A stretch of DNA of 17,290 nucleotides from DAOQTX01 sp035340715 (GCA_035340715.1 DAOQTX010000055.1:1-17290); one strand, 5' to 3'. Shown: positions 1-7,605, numbered from the stretch's first letter. The notes: a model not told the origin generated them from the sequence alone. Program-made: numbers and translations.

Positions 1-1
1 C

Positions 2-172
2 TTGGCGGGCATGGCCGGTTTTGCATGTATTATATCTTTAGCATTTATAGTCTTTTGTATTGTTACCCGTTTCAAATCAGTTCGCGAAGAGTCGGGTGCC
101 CTCATTATCATTGCCACTGATGCTTTCATTCAATTTTCGCAAAGTGCCGATTGGATATGGGATAAAGCTTGA
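2..172 (+). CDS. C-terminal fragment of an unidentified membrane protein
   Basis: An open frame runs from the left window edge to a TGA at 170-172, giving 56 residues of the C-terminus of a protein whose start lies outside the window. The visible part begins with a strongly hydrophobic stretch (roughly residues 2-20, rich in Ala, Ile, Phe and Cys), which would be a transmembrane helix. A basic and polar stretch (TRFKSVREE) follows, then a second moderately hydrophobic segment, and the protein ends WIWDKA. I do not recognise the family. The stop lies 37 bases before the beta-CASP nuclease start, so the two genes may be co-transcribed. Confidence is limited because only the tail is seen. Confidence 0.5.
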   Translation: MAGMAGFACIISLAFIVFCIVTRFKSVREESGALIIIATDAFIQFSQSADWIWDKA

Positions 173-209
173 GGCGGATTTTTTTGTATCTTTTTCAAAA
201 CTATTTTAA

Positions 210-1619
210 ATGAAAATCTCTTTTCATGGTGCGGCACAAACGGTTACCGGTTCCAAACATTTAATCGAAACAAAAAAAGGATTTAAAGTATTACTCGACT
301 GCGGCATGTTTCAAGGAAAAGGAATTGATACCGATCCGCTCAATCGTCATTTTGGATTTAACCCTGCGCAAATAGATATGGTTCTTCTCAGTCATGCGCA
401 TATTGATCATAGCGGGCTGCTTCCCCGTTTGTGTGCCGAAGGTTTTGAAGGAAAAATTTATGCCACTCAAGGTACGCTCGATTTGTGCAAATTGATGCTT
501 TATGATAGCGCACATATTCAACAAGCCGACATAAGCCGTTTGAACAAACGTAGAGCCGACAAGGGTATGAGTGCCATTGAACCTCTTTACGATGAAAAGG
601 ATGTACAAAAATGTTTAACTCTTTTCGAAACTGTTGAGTACAATATAGCTACTCCCCTTAGCGATGAGTTGCAATTTCAGTTTACCGACACAGGACATAT
701 TTTAGGCTCGGCTGCCATTAGTTTATTTGTAAAAGAAAATAACAAAAGTTTTACGATCACCTATACGGCTGATATAGGTAGGCCGGGCGATAAAATATTG
801 CCTTCACCAAAAACCTTTCCGCCCAGTGAATATATTATTTGCGAATCGACTTATGGCGATCGATTGCACGATAAACGTTCTGATGCCGAACAAAAATTAT
901 TGCAAGTAGTAAATGAGACATGTATTGTTAAAAAGGGACGATTAATTATTCCTGCTTTCAGTGTAGACCGAACACAAGAGGTTTTGTATGCCTTGGATCG
1001 ATTGCACGAAAAAAAAATGTTGCCCCCCATTAACGTTTTTGTCGATAGTCCTTTATCGGTGCGTTCTACTGAAGTGATGCAAAACAATGCGCATTACTTT
1101 AACGAAGAAATACAGCAGTATATGAAAGACACCGATGGCAAACCATTCATGTTCTCCAATGTATTTTACATTACCGATGCATCTGATTCAAAAAAACTCA
1201 ACGACTTAAAAGAACCATGTATCATTCTATCAGCATCGGGCATGGCCGAAGCCGGACGTGTGAAGCATCATATAAAATATGCGATTGAAGACGCACGCAA
1301 TACTATCTTGCTGGCCGGCTATTGCACACCTGAAAGTTTGGGTGGTCGATTGCGAAATGGAGCAAGTAATGTTCGTATACATGGCGATGAGTATAAAGTA
1401 AATGCTTTGGTAGAACGAATGGACTCCTATAGCGCTCATGCCGACTACGCTGAAATGATTGCCTATCTGAAAACCCAGGAAATTGAAAATATAAAATCGA
1501 TTTTTTTAGTACACGGTGAATTAGATGTGATGCGATATTTTAAATCGGAATTGATAAAAAATGGCTTTAAATGTCCCATACATTTACCCGAAGCTCATCA
1601 AAGTGTTGAACTACATTAA
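210..1619 (+). CDS. MBL-fold beta-CASP ribonuclease (CPSF73/YSH1-like)
   Basis: This 469-residue protein is a metallo-beta-lactamase-fold nuclease of the beta-CASP group, which binds two zinc ions and cleaves RNA. The zinc motif HxHxDH is at residues 62-67 (HAHIDH), with further ligands His163 (TGHILGSA) and Asp188 (TADIG). The beta-CASP signatures follow: CESTYGDR near 211-218, an SASGM motif near 341-345, His354 in GRVKHH, SYSAHAD with His410, and the terminal FLVHGE with His435. All catalytic positions look intact and the length is normal for bacterial YSH1/CPSF-like members. It lacks the longer C-terminal extension expected of RNase J. The ATG at 210 has no Shine-Dalgarno sequence, as is usual in Bacteroidota. 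The likely role is cytoplasmic RNA processing or decay; the specific substrate cannot be read from the sequence. Confidence 0.9.
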   Translation: MKISFHGAAQTVTGSKHLIETKKGFKVLLDCGMFQGKGIDTDPLNRHFGFNPAQIDMVLLSHAHIDHSGLLPRLCAEGFEGKIYATQGTLDLCKLMLYDSAHIQQADISRLNKRRADKGMSAIEPLYDEKDVQKCLTLFETVEYNIATPLSDELQFQFTDTGHILGSAAISLFVKENNKSFTITYTADIGRPGDKILPSPKTFPPSEYIICESTYGDRLHDKRSDAEQKLLQVVNETCIVKKGRLIIPAFSVDRTQEVLYALDRLHEKKMLPPINVFVDSPLSVRSTEVMQNNAHYFNEEIQQYMKDTDGKPFMFSNVFYITDASDSKKLNDLKEPCIILSASGMAEAGRVKHHIKYAIEDARNTILLAGYCTPESLGGRLRNGASNVRIHGDEYKVNALVERMDSYSAHADYAEMIAYLKTQEIENIKSIFLVHGELDVMRYFKSELIKNGFKCPIHLPEAHQSVELH

Positions 1620-1652
1620 ACAGAAAAGCCCTTGCTTACAACAGCAAAGGCT
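1617..1652 (-). terminator. Rho-independent terminator for the - strand truA unit
   Basis: On the - strand, AGCCTTTGCT and AGCAAGGGCT form a 10-bp stem with one mismatch around a 6-base loop, directly followed by TTTTCTGTTT. That is the layout of an intrinsic terminator for transcripts coming from the truA/ABC side. Read on the + strand the same hairpin is not followed by a T tract, so it is less convincing as an end for the ribonuclease transcript. It lies immediately after the ribonuclease stop and about 180 bases beyond the end of the last - strand gene. Confidence 0.55.
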
Positions 1653-1831
1653 CATCTGTACCTAAACAACCCAAAAAATTAAACGAAGAGATTTTTGAAC
1701 ACATCATCTTCTCAGAAGAAAATGAATGCAAAATATTCGCTGCATTTCTGAATGGATTAAAAGTAAATGTGATTCACTTGATGCATTATGATGCAAAGCA
1801 GTTGAAAGAATGATATATATCAGTTGGAATT

Positions 1832-2020
1832 TTACCGCTTCGAAAGAAGTTCCGTAGCTTTTTCTTTTGCCATCACCGGAGTATTTGTTCCGTACAATGT
1901 GTGCAAGACCAAATAGAGCATAAAAGCATAAATCAGCACACCGCTCGAAAAAATGGTATAGCGAATGATCAATTCCAATCTCACTTTTTGTATCGTTCCT
2001 AATTTGATCTTTTGTGCCAT
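1832..2020 (-). CDS. Small single-pass membrane protein
   Basis: A 62-residue product if translation starts at the ATG at 2018-2020 (MAQKIKLG...). An upstream in-frame ATG at 2042-2044 would add eight residues (MPVNCTIG), but the shorter form begins with the polar, basic stretch expected before a membrane helix. The protein has a basic amphipathic N-terminus, one hydrophobic segment at about residues 21-43 (Ile, Phe, Leu, Tyr rich), and a charged Lys/Glu tail. I do not recognise a named family. The gene lies 54 bases downstream of the ABC exporter on the same strand with no terminator between, so it is probably in the same transcript. A longer - strand frame (1704-2033) overlaps it in another phase and is less protein-like. 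Confidence 0.5.
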   Translation of the reverse strand: MAQKIKLGTIQKVRLELIIRYTIFSSGVLIYAFMLYLVLHTLYGTNTPVMAKEKATELLSKR

Positions 2021-2074
2021 GCCTATAGTACAATTTACCGGCATGGTTTACGAAACAAATTGGTATAGGGTTAC

Positions 2075-3835
2075 TTAAGCACTCATTTCGGCAGCAAACT
2101 GTATATCGTAGAGGTTTTTATACACTCCTTCTTCCCGAATCATTTCCTCATGTGTTCCACTTTGAACAATTTTACCCTTTTCCATTACCAAAATGCAATC
2201 GGCCTTTTGGATGGTGCTCAAGCGATGTGCTATGACTATGGAGGTTCGATTGCTTACCAATGCCTGCGTGGCCTTTCCGATCAGTTCTTCACTCTCCGAA
2301 TCGAGTGATGAAGTGGCTTCGTCTAAAATGAGGATGGCCGGTTTGAAAACATAAGCGCGAATAAATGAAATTAACTGTCGCTGCCCACTTGAAAGCACCG
2401 AGCCCCTTTCGCGAACATTGAATTGAAAGGCATCGGGTAGTTTTTCGATAAAAGAATGAGCTCCCACCATTCTACTGGCATTCACAACTTCTTGCTCTGA
2501 TATATTCTCATCGTATAAGGTGATATTGTTATAAATGGAATCGCTAAACAGAAATACATCTTGCATGACCAAAGCAACTCTTTTGCGCAAGGATTCTAAA
2601 TCGTAGTCCATTATGTCAACACCATCGATAAGAATTTTTCCTTTCTGTATGTCGTAAAAACGATTGATTAATGAGATGATTGTAGATTTTCCGGCACCGG
2701 TAGAACCTACAATCGCAAACATTTGTCCTGGTTTTATTTGAAACGAAACATCGCGAAGCACCCAATTCTCGTCTTCGTAGGCAAACCAAACATTCTCAAA
2801 ACGAATTTCGCCTTGAATGTTCGAGGCATCTTTCGTACCCATAGTGCGCACACCTGTTTCGGTATCTAATAGAGCAAAAATGCGTTCGGAACTCACCATT
2901 CCCATTTGCAGTGAATTAAACTTATCGGCCAACTCGCGCATAGGTCTGAACAATAAACTGATATACATGATGAAGGCCACCAAAGTTCCAAAACTTACTT
3001 GTTCCTGTATAATGCCATGCGCTCCCCACCAAATAATTAATCCCACACTGATGGCGGATAATATTTCAACCACCGGAAAAAAGATACTGTAATACCAAAC
3101 CGATTTTATATTGGCATCGCGATGATGTTGATTGATCTGATCGAACTTTTTCATCTCATCTTTTTCTTTATTAAACACTTGTGTGATGAGCATTCCGGTA
3201 AGATGTTCGTTTACAAAAACATTGAGTTCTGATACGCGCGTCCGCACTTCGTTGAATACTTTCTTAATGTTGTTTTTAAAAGAGCGTGTCGCCAACAAAA
3301 GAAAAGGAACCGTACTTAAGGAAATTAGTGCCAGTCGCCAATCGACATAAAACATAACCGCCAATATGGCTATCAGTTGAAGGATGTCGCCAATAATAAT
3401 GAGTAAGCCATCCGAAAAAATATCCGCAATAGTTTCCATATCGGATACCATACGGGTAACCGGAGTACCAACAGGAGTTCGATCAAAATAAGGTGTTCTG
3501 AACTTAATGAGATGTCCAAATAATTTCACTCTTAAATCGCGTATAACCCATTGACCCAATGCACCGGTATAATAGGTATGAAAAAATTGTACAATCACTT
3601 GCAAAACCATGGTAGCTACTAAAATCAAAGTCATTTGTAACAAACCATGCGTATCGAAAGCGGCTACGTGCGTATCGAGGGTGTATTGAATGAGCCAAGG
3701 TCGTATGGGAGCAATAATGCCCAATACAATGGTTAGTGCAACCGTCCAGGCAAATACTTTAGAATAGGGTTTTGCGTACATAAATATTCTACGCAAAATT
3801 TCCAGATCAAATGATTTTCCTGATACGTTTTTCAT
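2075..3835 (-). CDS. ABC exporter half-transporter (MsbA/LmrA type)
   Basis: This 586-residue protein fuses a six-helix exporter membrane domain (about 25-310) to an ATPase domain (about 343-580), the standard half-transporter arrangement that works as a homo- or heterodimer in the inner membrane. ATPase motifs are complete: Walker A GSTGAGKST at 377-385, Q-loop Gln425, signature LSSGQ at 481-485, Walker B ILILDE with catalytic Glu506, and the switch histidine His537 in IAHRLS. The signature has Ser instead of the more common Gly at the third position, a variant seen in this group. The catalytic Glu is intact, which argues against a degenerate partner subunit. The substrate may be a lipid, peptide or drug; the sequence does not decide. 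It lies 6 bases after truA on the same strand and is probably co-transcribed. Confidence 0.9.
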   Translation of the reverse strand: MKNVSGKSFDLEILRRIFMYAKPYSKVFAWTVALTIVLGIIAPIRPWLIQYTLDTHVAAFDTHGLLQMTLILVATMVLQVIVQFFHTYYTGALGQWVIRDLRVKLFGHLIKFRTPYFDRTPVGTPVTRMVSDMETIADIFSDGLLIIIGDILQLIAILAVMFYVDWRLALISLSTVPFLLLATRSFKNNIKKVFNEVRTRVSELNVFVNEHLTGMLITQVFNKEKDEMKKFDQINQHHRDANIKSVWYYSIFFPVVEILSAISVGLIIWWGAHGIIQEQVSFGTLVAFIMYISLLFRPMRELADKFNSLQMGMVSSERIFALLDTETGVRTMGTKDASNIQGEIRFENVWFAYEDENWVLRDVSFQIKPGQMFAIVGSTGAGKSTIISLINRFYDIQKGKILIDGVDIMDYDLESLRKRVALVMQDVFLFSDSIYNNITLYDENISEQEVVNASRMVGAHSFIEKLPDAFQFNVRERGSVLSSGQRQLISFIRAYVFKPAILILDEATSSLDSESEELIGKATQALVSNRTSIVIAHRLSTIQKADCILVMEKGKIVQSGTHEEMIREEGVYKNLYDIQFAAEMSA

Positions 3836-3841
3836 ATTATA

Positions 3842-4633
3842 CTAAACCAATACCGGCATCCATTGTTCAACCGCTTTACTTTTTTTTGTTTTCAAAATGT
3901 AGGGATAATCTACACTGCTTAAATACAATGCATGAGCCGGTACCGACCGACCAGCTTTGCTTCTGTTTTTTGAGGCAATGAGTTGTTTCATCCATTGGGA
4001 CTCGTGTTTTCCTTTTCCTATATCCAGACAAGTACCTACTATGGCTCTCACCATATTTCTTAAAAAACGGTCGGCTGAAATGGTAAACACCAAACCGTTC
4101 GAATAGCTTTTCCAATGTGCTTGTGTAATTGTACAGATATTGGTTTTGGTTTGGGTATTGGATTTACTGAAACAAGAAAAATCTTTTTGCCCTATCAAAG
4201 TGGTACAAGCTTTATTCATATCATCCACGTTCACACTTTGACGCAGCAAAAAAGATCGATCGCTGAGAAAAGCATTTTTTTGAAAGTGAATGAAATAGAG
4301 ATAGGTTCTTTGGCTGGCATCAAAACGTGCATGTGCACTTTGTTCTACTTCGTGCAAAACCTTGACTGAAATGTGTTCCGGTAAAATGGAATTCAACTGC
4401 GCAATGGTCTTAGCCGGATTTTGAATGCGCTGTGGAATATCAGAGTGCACATAAAACTGCAAGGCATGAACACCGGTATCGGTTCTGCCACAACCCACTG
4501 AAGGAGCTTGAGCTTTGAGTAAAACTTTCAGGGCATCGTCAAAAACTTCTTGCACCGAAAGTCCGTTTTTTTGGATTTGCCATCCGTGAAAATCAGAACC
4601 ATTATAAGAGATCTCAAAGAAATATCGCTGCAT
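3842..4633 (-). CDS. truA: tRNA pseudouridine synthase A
   Basis: TruA converts uridines 38-40 in the tRNA anticodon stem-loop to pseudouridine. The 263-residue product starts MQRYFFEISYNG, a typical TruA opening, and carries the catalytic aspartate Asp52 in GCGRTDTGVHA. Other family marks are RFDASQRTYLY, DFSCFSK, the RFLRNMVRAIVG motif and a final PAHALYL segment. The frame is open 63 bases further upstream (to 4696), but that extension is unlike TruA and would place the start upstream of the promoter-like box at 4640-4647, so I chose the ATG at 4631-4633. It is the first gene of a - strand unit with the ABC exporter and the small membrane protein. A link in function between them is not obvious. 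Confidence 0.95.
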   Translation of the reverse strand: MQRYFFEISYNGSDFHGWQIQKNGLSVQEVFDDALKVLLKAQAPSVGCGRTDTGVHALQFYVHSDIPQRIQNPAKTIAQLNSILPEHISVKVLHEVEQSAHARFDASQRTYLYFIHFQKNAFLSDRSFLLRQSVNVDDMNKACTTLIGQKDFSCFSKSNTQTKTNICTITQAHWKSYSNGLVFTISADRFLRNMVRAIVGTCLDIGKGKHESQWMKQLIASKNRSKAGRSVPAHALYLSSVDYPYILKTKKSKAVEQWMPVLV

Positions 4634-4639
4634 TGGGCG

Positions 4640-4647
4640 CAAAAGTA
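4640..4647 (-). promoter_or_regulatory. Bacteroidota -7 promoter box upstream of truA
   Basis: The - strand reads TACTTTTG, a full match to the Bacteroidota -7 consensus TAnnTTTG, ending 6 bases before the truA ATG. A TTG that could serve as the -33 element lies 16 bases upstream (4664-4666 on the + strand as CAA), a little closer than the usual spacing. Transcription starting a few bases past the box would give a leaderless or nearly leaderless mRNA. This also supports the short truA start. Confidence 0.45.
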
Positions 4648-4698
4648 CAGAAAGCAAATGAGTCAATTGGGGATGAAATACCAACAAAAAATACAACT

Positions 4699-4720
4699 GT
4701 TAACAATTTTTAACGGCCGT
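4699..4720. promoter_or_regulatory. Inverted repeats in the truA/moxR divergent region
   Basis: Between the divergent truA and moxR genes lies GTTAA-N6-TTAAC (4699-4714), containing the perfect palindrome GTTAAC. It partly overlaps a second perfect palindrome, ACGGCCGT (4713-4720). The position 57-78 bases before the moxR ATG and about 65-90 bases before truA fits an operator or activator site, but no regulator is identified and AT-rich repeats can arise by chance. Confidence 0.3.
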
Positions 4721-4748
4721 AACAAACTAAAAATCCCTTTAAAAATGT

Positions 4749-4756
4749 TAAAATTG
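4749..4756 (+). promoter_or_regulatory. Possible -7 box for the moxR-bat operon
   Basis: TAAAATTG, followed by CAGCC, matches the Bacteroidota -7 consensus TAnnTTTG except at one base and ends 20 bases before the moxR start codon. I do not see a convincing -33 TTG at the right distance. It is the best promoter candidate for the eight-gene operon that follows, but the support is modest. Confidence 0.3.
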
Positions 4757-4776
4757 CAGCCTTAAATCAATTTACT

Positions 4777-5760
4777 ATGGATATAAAAGAGTTAAATGAT
4801 AAAATCCAGCAAGAGAGTGCCTTCATCGATTTGGTGAGCATGGAACTTTCTAAAAACATCATCGGACAAAAATTGATGGTGGAGCGCTTGTTGATTTGTT
4901 TATTAACCAATGGTCATTGCTTGTTGGAAGGTGTTCCGGGTTTGGCAAAAACTTTAGCGATAAAATCCTTGGCCAGCAGTATTGATGCACAATTTAGTCG
5001 TGTGCAGTTTACACCCGATTTATTGCCGGCCGATTTGATCGGAACGCTCATATACAATCAGAAGAAAGAAGAGTTTACGGTACGTAAAGGACCTGTGTTT
5101 GCCAATTTTATTTTGGCCGATGAAATTAACCGTGCTCCGGCCAAAGTACAAAGTGCTTTGCTGGAAGCCATGCAGGAAAGACAAGTTACCATTGGTGAAG
5201 AAACTTTTAAATTGCCTGAACCTTTCATGGTTTTGGCTACCCAAAATCCTTTGGAGCAAGAGGGAACCTATCCTTTACCTGAGGCGCAATTGGACCGCTT
5301 TATGCTAAAAGTGGTGGTCGGCTATCCGAATAAGGAAGAAGAAAAATTGATCATGCGTCAAAATTTAAATGCCGAAAACAAAAGCACTTCAGCGGTTATA
5401 AAAAAAGAACAGGTAGTGCAGGCACGCAATATGGTGAAGCAAGTGTATATGGATGAAAAAATTGAGAAGTACATCATCGATATCGTTTTTGCCAGCCGAT
5501 TCCCATCAGACTACAAGTTGGATAAAATAAAAGCCCTATTGCAATATGGAGGTTCGCCCAGAGCCAGCATAAATCTTGCGCTTGCTTCGAAAGCACATGC
5601 CTTTATAAAAAGAAGAGGTTATGTGATTCCTGAAGATGTTAGAGCGGTTTGCCATGATGTGATGCGGCACCGAATAGGATTAACCTACGAAGCGGAAGCG
5701 GAAAACATTAGCGCAGAACAAATCATAAACGAAATACTCAACATGGTTGAAGTGCCCTAA
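4777..5760 (+). CDS. moxR: MoxR-family AAA+ ATPase
   Basis: A 327-residue MoxR-type AAA+ ATPase, a cytoplasmic chaperone-like machine that acts with VWA-domain partners. Walker A is GVPGLAKT (52-59) and Walker B is FILADEINRA (111-120) with the catalytic DE pair. Sensor 1 lies in ATQNP (154-158), followed by the MoxR hallmark stretch LEQEGTYPLPEAQLDRF (159-175), whose LDRF holds the arginine finger. The C-terminal lid with a GGSPRAS sensor-2 region is present. The length is normal. It is the first gene of the bat operon and is followed 3 bases later by the DUF58 gene, the classical MoxR partner. There is no Shine-Dalgarno sequence before the ATG. Confidence 0.93.
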   Translation: MDIKELNDKIQQESAFIDLVSMELSKNIIGQKLMVERLLICLLTNGHCLLEGVPGLAKTLAIKSLASSIDAQFSRVQFTPDLLPADLIGTLIYNQKKEEFTVRKGPVFANFILADEINRAPAKVQSALLEAMQERQVTIGEETFKLPEPFMVLATQNPLEQEGTYPLPEAQLDRFMLKVVVGYPNKEEEKLIMRQNLNAENKSTSAVIKKEQVVQARNMVKQVYMDEKIEKYIIDIVFASRFPSDYKLDKIKALLQYGGSPRASINLALASKAHAFIKRRGYVIPEDVRAVCHDVMRHRIGLTYEAEAENISAEQIINEILNMVEVP

Positions 5761-5763
5761 TCA

Positions 5764-6639
5764 ATGGAGACAAGCGAACTTTTAAAAAAGGTCAGAAAGA
5801 TTGAAATTAAAACCAAAGGCTTGAGTAGTCAGATTTTCTCGGGAGAATATCACTCAGCTTTTAAGGGAAGAGGTATGACTTTTTCTGAAGTACGCGAATA
5901 TCAACACAACGATGATATTCGTTTCATTGATTGGAATGTAACTGCGCGATTCAATCATCCCTTTGTTAAAGTTTTTCACGAAGAAAGGGAATTGGTTGTC
6001 ATTCTATTGGTAGATGTCAGTGCTTCGGGAATCTTTGGTAGCAAAGGAATGTTGAAGAAAGATCTGATCACAGAGTTATGTGCGGTTTTGAGTTTTTCTG
6101 CCATTACCAATAACGATAAAATAGGGGTTATTTTTTTCAGTGATACCATTGAAAAATTCATTCCACCAAAAAAAGGTAAATCGCATATTCTTAGAATCAT
6201 TCGTGAGTTGTTGAACTTTGAACCCAGCTCAAACAAAACCAATATTTCGCAAGCACTCCAATATCTGAGTCAGGTGATCAAGAAGAGAAGCATCTCATTT
6301 GTAATCAGCGATTTTATTGATCGGAACTATGAAAAAGAATTGCGTTTGGCAGCGAGGCGGCACGACTTAGTGGCGGTACGTTTGAGTGATGTTATTGATA
6401 AAGAAATACCCGACTTGGGCTTATCTAAATTTATTGATCCCGAATCCGGAAAGACGATGTGGGTTGATTTATCGGATGATCAGAACAGAATGTTGTACAA
6501 AAAAATTGCGCTTCAACAAAAACAGATGCAAGACGAATGGTTTTTAAAATCGGGAGTTGATTGTGTTGATTTGATGACGCATGAAAACTATGTTCAACCT
6601 TTGATGAATTTTTTTAAGAAAAGAATGAGTGCCCGATAA
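5764..6639 (+). CDS. DUF58 domain protein (MoxR partner, VWA-like)
   Basis: A 291-residue soluble protein of the DUF58 family. The family signature appears as EYQHNDDIRFIDWNVTAR (45-62). It is followed by a VWA-like fold with an apparently complete metal site: DxSxS at 84-88 (DVSAS), Thr159 in NKTN and Asp183 in ISDF. No signal peptide or membrane helix is visible, unlike longer DUF58 proteins that carry N-terminal helices, so it is probably cytoplasmic. In moxR-bat clusters this gene typically follows moxR, and the proteins are thought to cooperate; what the complex does is not settled. It is separated by 3 bases from both its upstream and downstream neighbours, and co-transcription is very likely. 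Confidence 0.9.
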   Translation: METSELLKKVRKIEIKTKGLSSQIFSGEYHSAFKGRGMTFSEVREYQHNDDIRFIDWNVTARFNHPFVKVFHEERELVVILLVDVSASGIFGSKGMLKKDLITELCAVLSFSAITNNDKIGVIFFSDTIEKFIPPKKGKSHILRIIRELLNFEPSSNKTNISQALQYLSQVIKKRSISFVISDFIDRNYEKELRLAARRHDLVAVRLSDVIDKEIPDLGLSKFIDPESGKTMWVDLSDDQNRMLYKKIALQQKQMQDEWFLKSGVDCVDLMTHENYVQPLMNFFKKRMSAR

Positions 6640-6642
6640 GCT

Positions 6643-7605
6643 ATGAAATCATTGCGTTGTCAAATACTATTAATAGCTCTTTGCATTTGGTCATTGCTGT
6701 CACCCGGCAATAGTATGGCTCAAAATGCGGTAGCTACTTTACAAGCCGATACCCATGCTTTGTTGATCGGGCAGCAAGTTCGGATGCAGTTGCTATTGAA
6801 TGTTCCTGCCGAAGCAAATGTACAATGGCCTCTCCTACCAGATTCGATCCATAAACTTGAGTTGTTGAACAAAAGTAATATTGACACACTAAGAGAAGAT
6901 CAGCGCAATCAATATGTTCAATCTTTTTACATCACATCGTTCGATAGTGGTACGCACACGATTGAACCCATTACTTTTTACTACTCGTTAGCCAATAATT
7001 TGGATTCGGTTAAAACTGATTTTCTTAGCATTCAGGTACATACAGTTGAAGTAGATACAAGCGAAGCCATTCGTGATATTAAAAGCATAGAAGAAGTTCC
7101 ATTTTCATTCAAAGATCTTATTCCTCACTTACTCATTTCAATTAGCATATTATTGATCGTGTTTTTGATTTGGTATTTGAGAAAGCGATGGAAGAAAAAA
7201 ACACTTCAACCCGAAGAGAAACAGCTTAAAATACCGCCTCATGAATTGGCCTTGCAACAGTTGGCGCAATTGAAAAGCGAATCCTTGTGGCAGCAAGGGC
7301 GAAACAAAGAGTATCATAGCCGTCTAACTGAAATAGTACGTTTGTTTATAGAAAATAAATGGCAGGTTCCGGCTTTGGAACAAACCTCATTTGAAATATT
7401 ACATGAGATCGAAAGAAAACAGATCTGTCATGAAGAAAACTTCAAACGATTGAAATACATGTTGGAAATTGCCGATGGAGTAAAATTTGCAAAGGCAATA
7501 CCGGTAGCTTATGAGAATGAGCAAAGTTTTCAATTTGCTGAAGAATTTGTCCGCTATTATGCCGCTGAAACATTGACTGACAAAGGAGGTGAAACCCATG
7601 TTTAA
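6643..7605 (+). CDS. BatD-like membrane protein with cytoplasmic helical tail
   Basis: This 320-residue protein has an N-terminal signal peptide (about 1-26, ending NSMAQ) and an exported beta-rich domain (about 27-150). One transmembrane helix lies at about 161-179, followed by a strongly basic stop-transfer patch (RKRWKKK) and a cytoplasmic helical domain to the end. The architecture is that of a short BatD, and the tail (LAQLKSESLWQQGRNKEYH, then VRLFIENKW) resembles the cytoplasmic part of DUF4381-type proteins that sit in MoxR/VWA clusters of other phyla. I infer that it anchors or senses something in the periplasm for the MoxR/DUF58/Bat complex. It lies between the DUF58 gene and batA, overlapping batA by 8 bases. 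Family assignment is by architecture and position, not by a diagnostic motif. Confidence 0.65.
   Translation: MKSLRCQILLIALCIWSLLSPGNSMAQNAVATLQADTHALLIGQQVRMQLLLNVPAEANVQWPLLPDSIHKLELLNKSNIDTLREDQRNQYVQSFYITSFDSGTHTIEPITFYYSLANNLDSVKTDFLSIQVHTVEVDTSEAIRDIKSIEEVPFSFKDLIPHLLISISILLIVFLIWYLRKRWKKKTLQPEEKQLKIPPHELALQQLAQLKSESLWQQGRNKEYHSRLTEIVRLFIENKWQVPALEQTSFEILHEIERKQICHEENFKRLKYMLEIADGVKFAKAIPVAYENEQSFQFAEEFVRYYAAETLTDKGGETHV
7582..7592 (+). promoter_or_regulatory. Strong Shine-Dalgarno sequence deciding the batA start
   Basis: AAAGGAGGTGA is a full-length match to the anti-Shine-Dalgarno sequence and ends 5 bases before the ATG at 7598. It selects that ATG over the in-frame GTG at 7589, which would lie inside the ribosome binding site. 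Such sites are uncommon in Bacteroidota, and no neighbouring gene in this operon has one. Confidence 0.75.

Noticed and set aside
187..194. TATCTTTT upstream of the ribonuclease gene as a -7 promoter box
   Set aside because: It differs from TAnnTTTG at the last base, sits in a T-rich run, and has no -33 TTG at the usual distance; the gene may instead be read from an upstream promoter.
1704..2033. A 109-codon - strand frame overlapping the small membrane protein
   Set aside because: It is in a different phase, its product is His/Ser/Arg-rich with no coherent domain, and the overlapping 62-residue frame has a clear membrane-protein pattern.
4634..4696. N-terminal extension of truA by 21 codons
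   Set aside because: TruA proteins start close to the RYFFEISYNG segment, and the extension would cover the promoter-like box at 4640-4647.
4550..4765. A 71-codon + strand frame across the truA start and the intergenic region
   Set aside because: It is antisense to the conserved N-terminus of truA and encodes nothing recognisable.
7589..7597. GTG start for batA three codons upstream
   Set aside because: The GTG lies within the Shine-Dalgarno sequence itself; the ATG at 7598 is correctly spaced from it.
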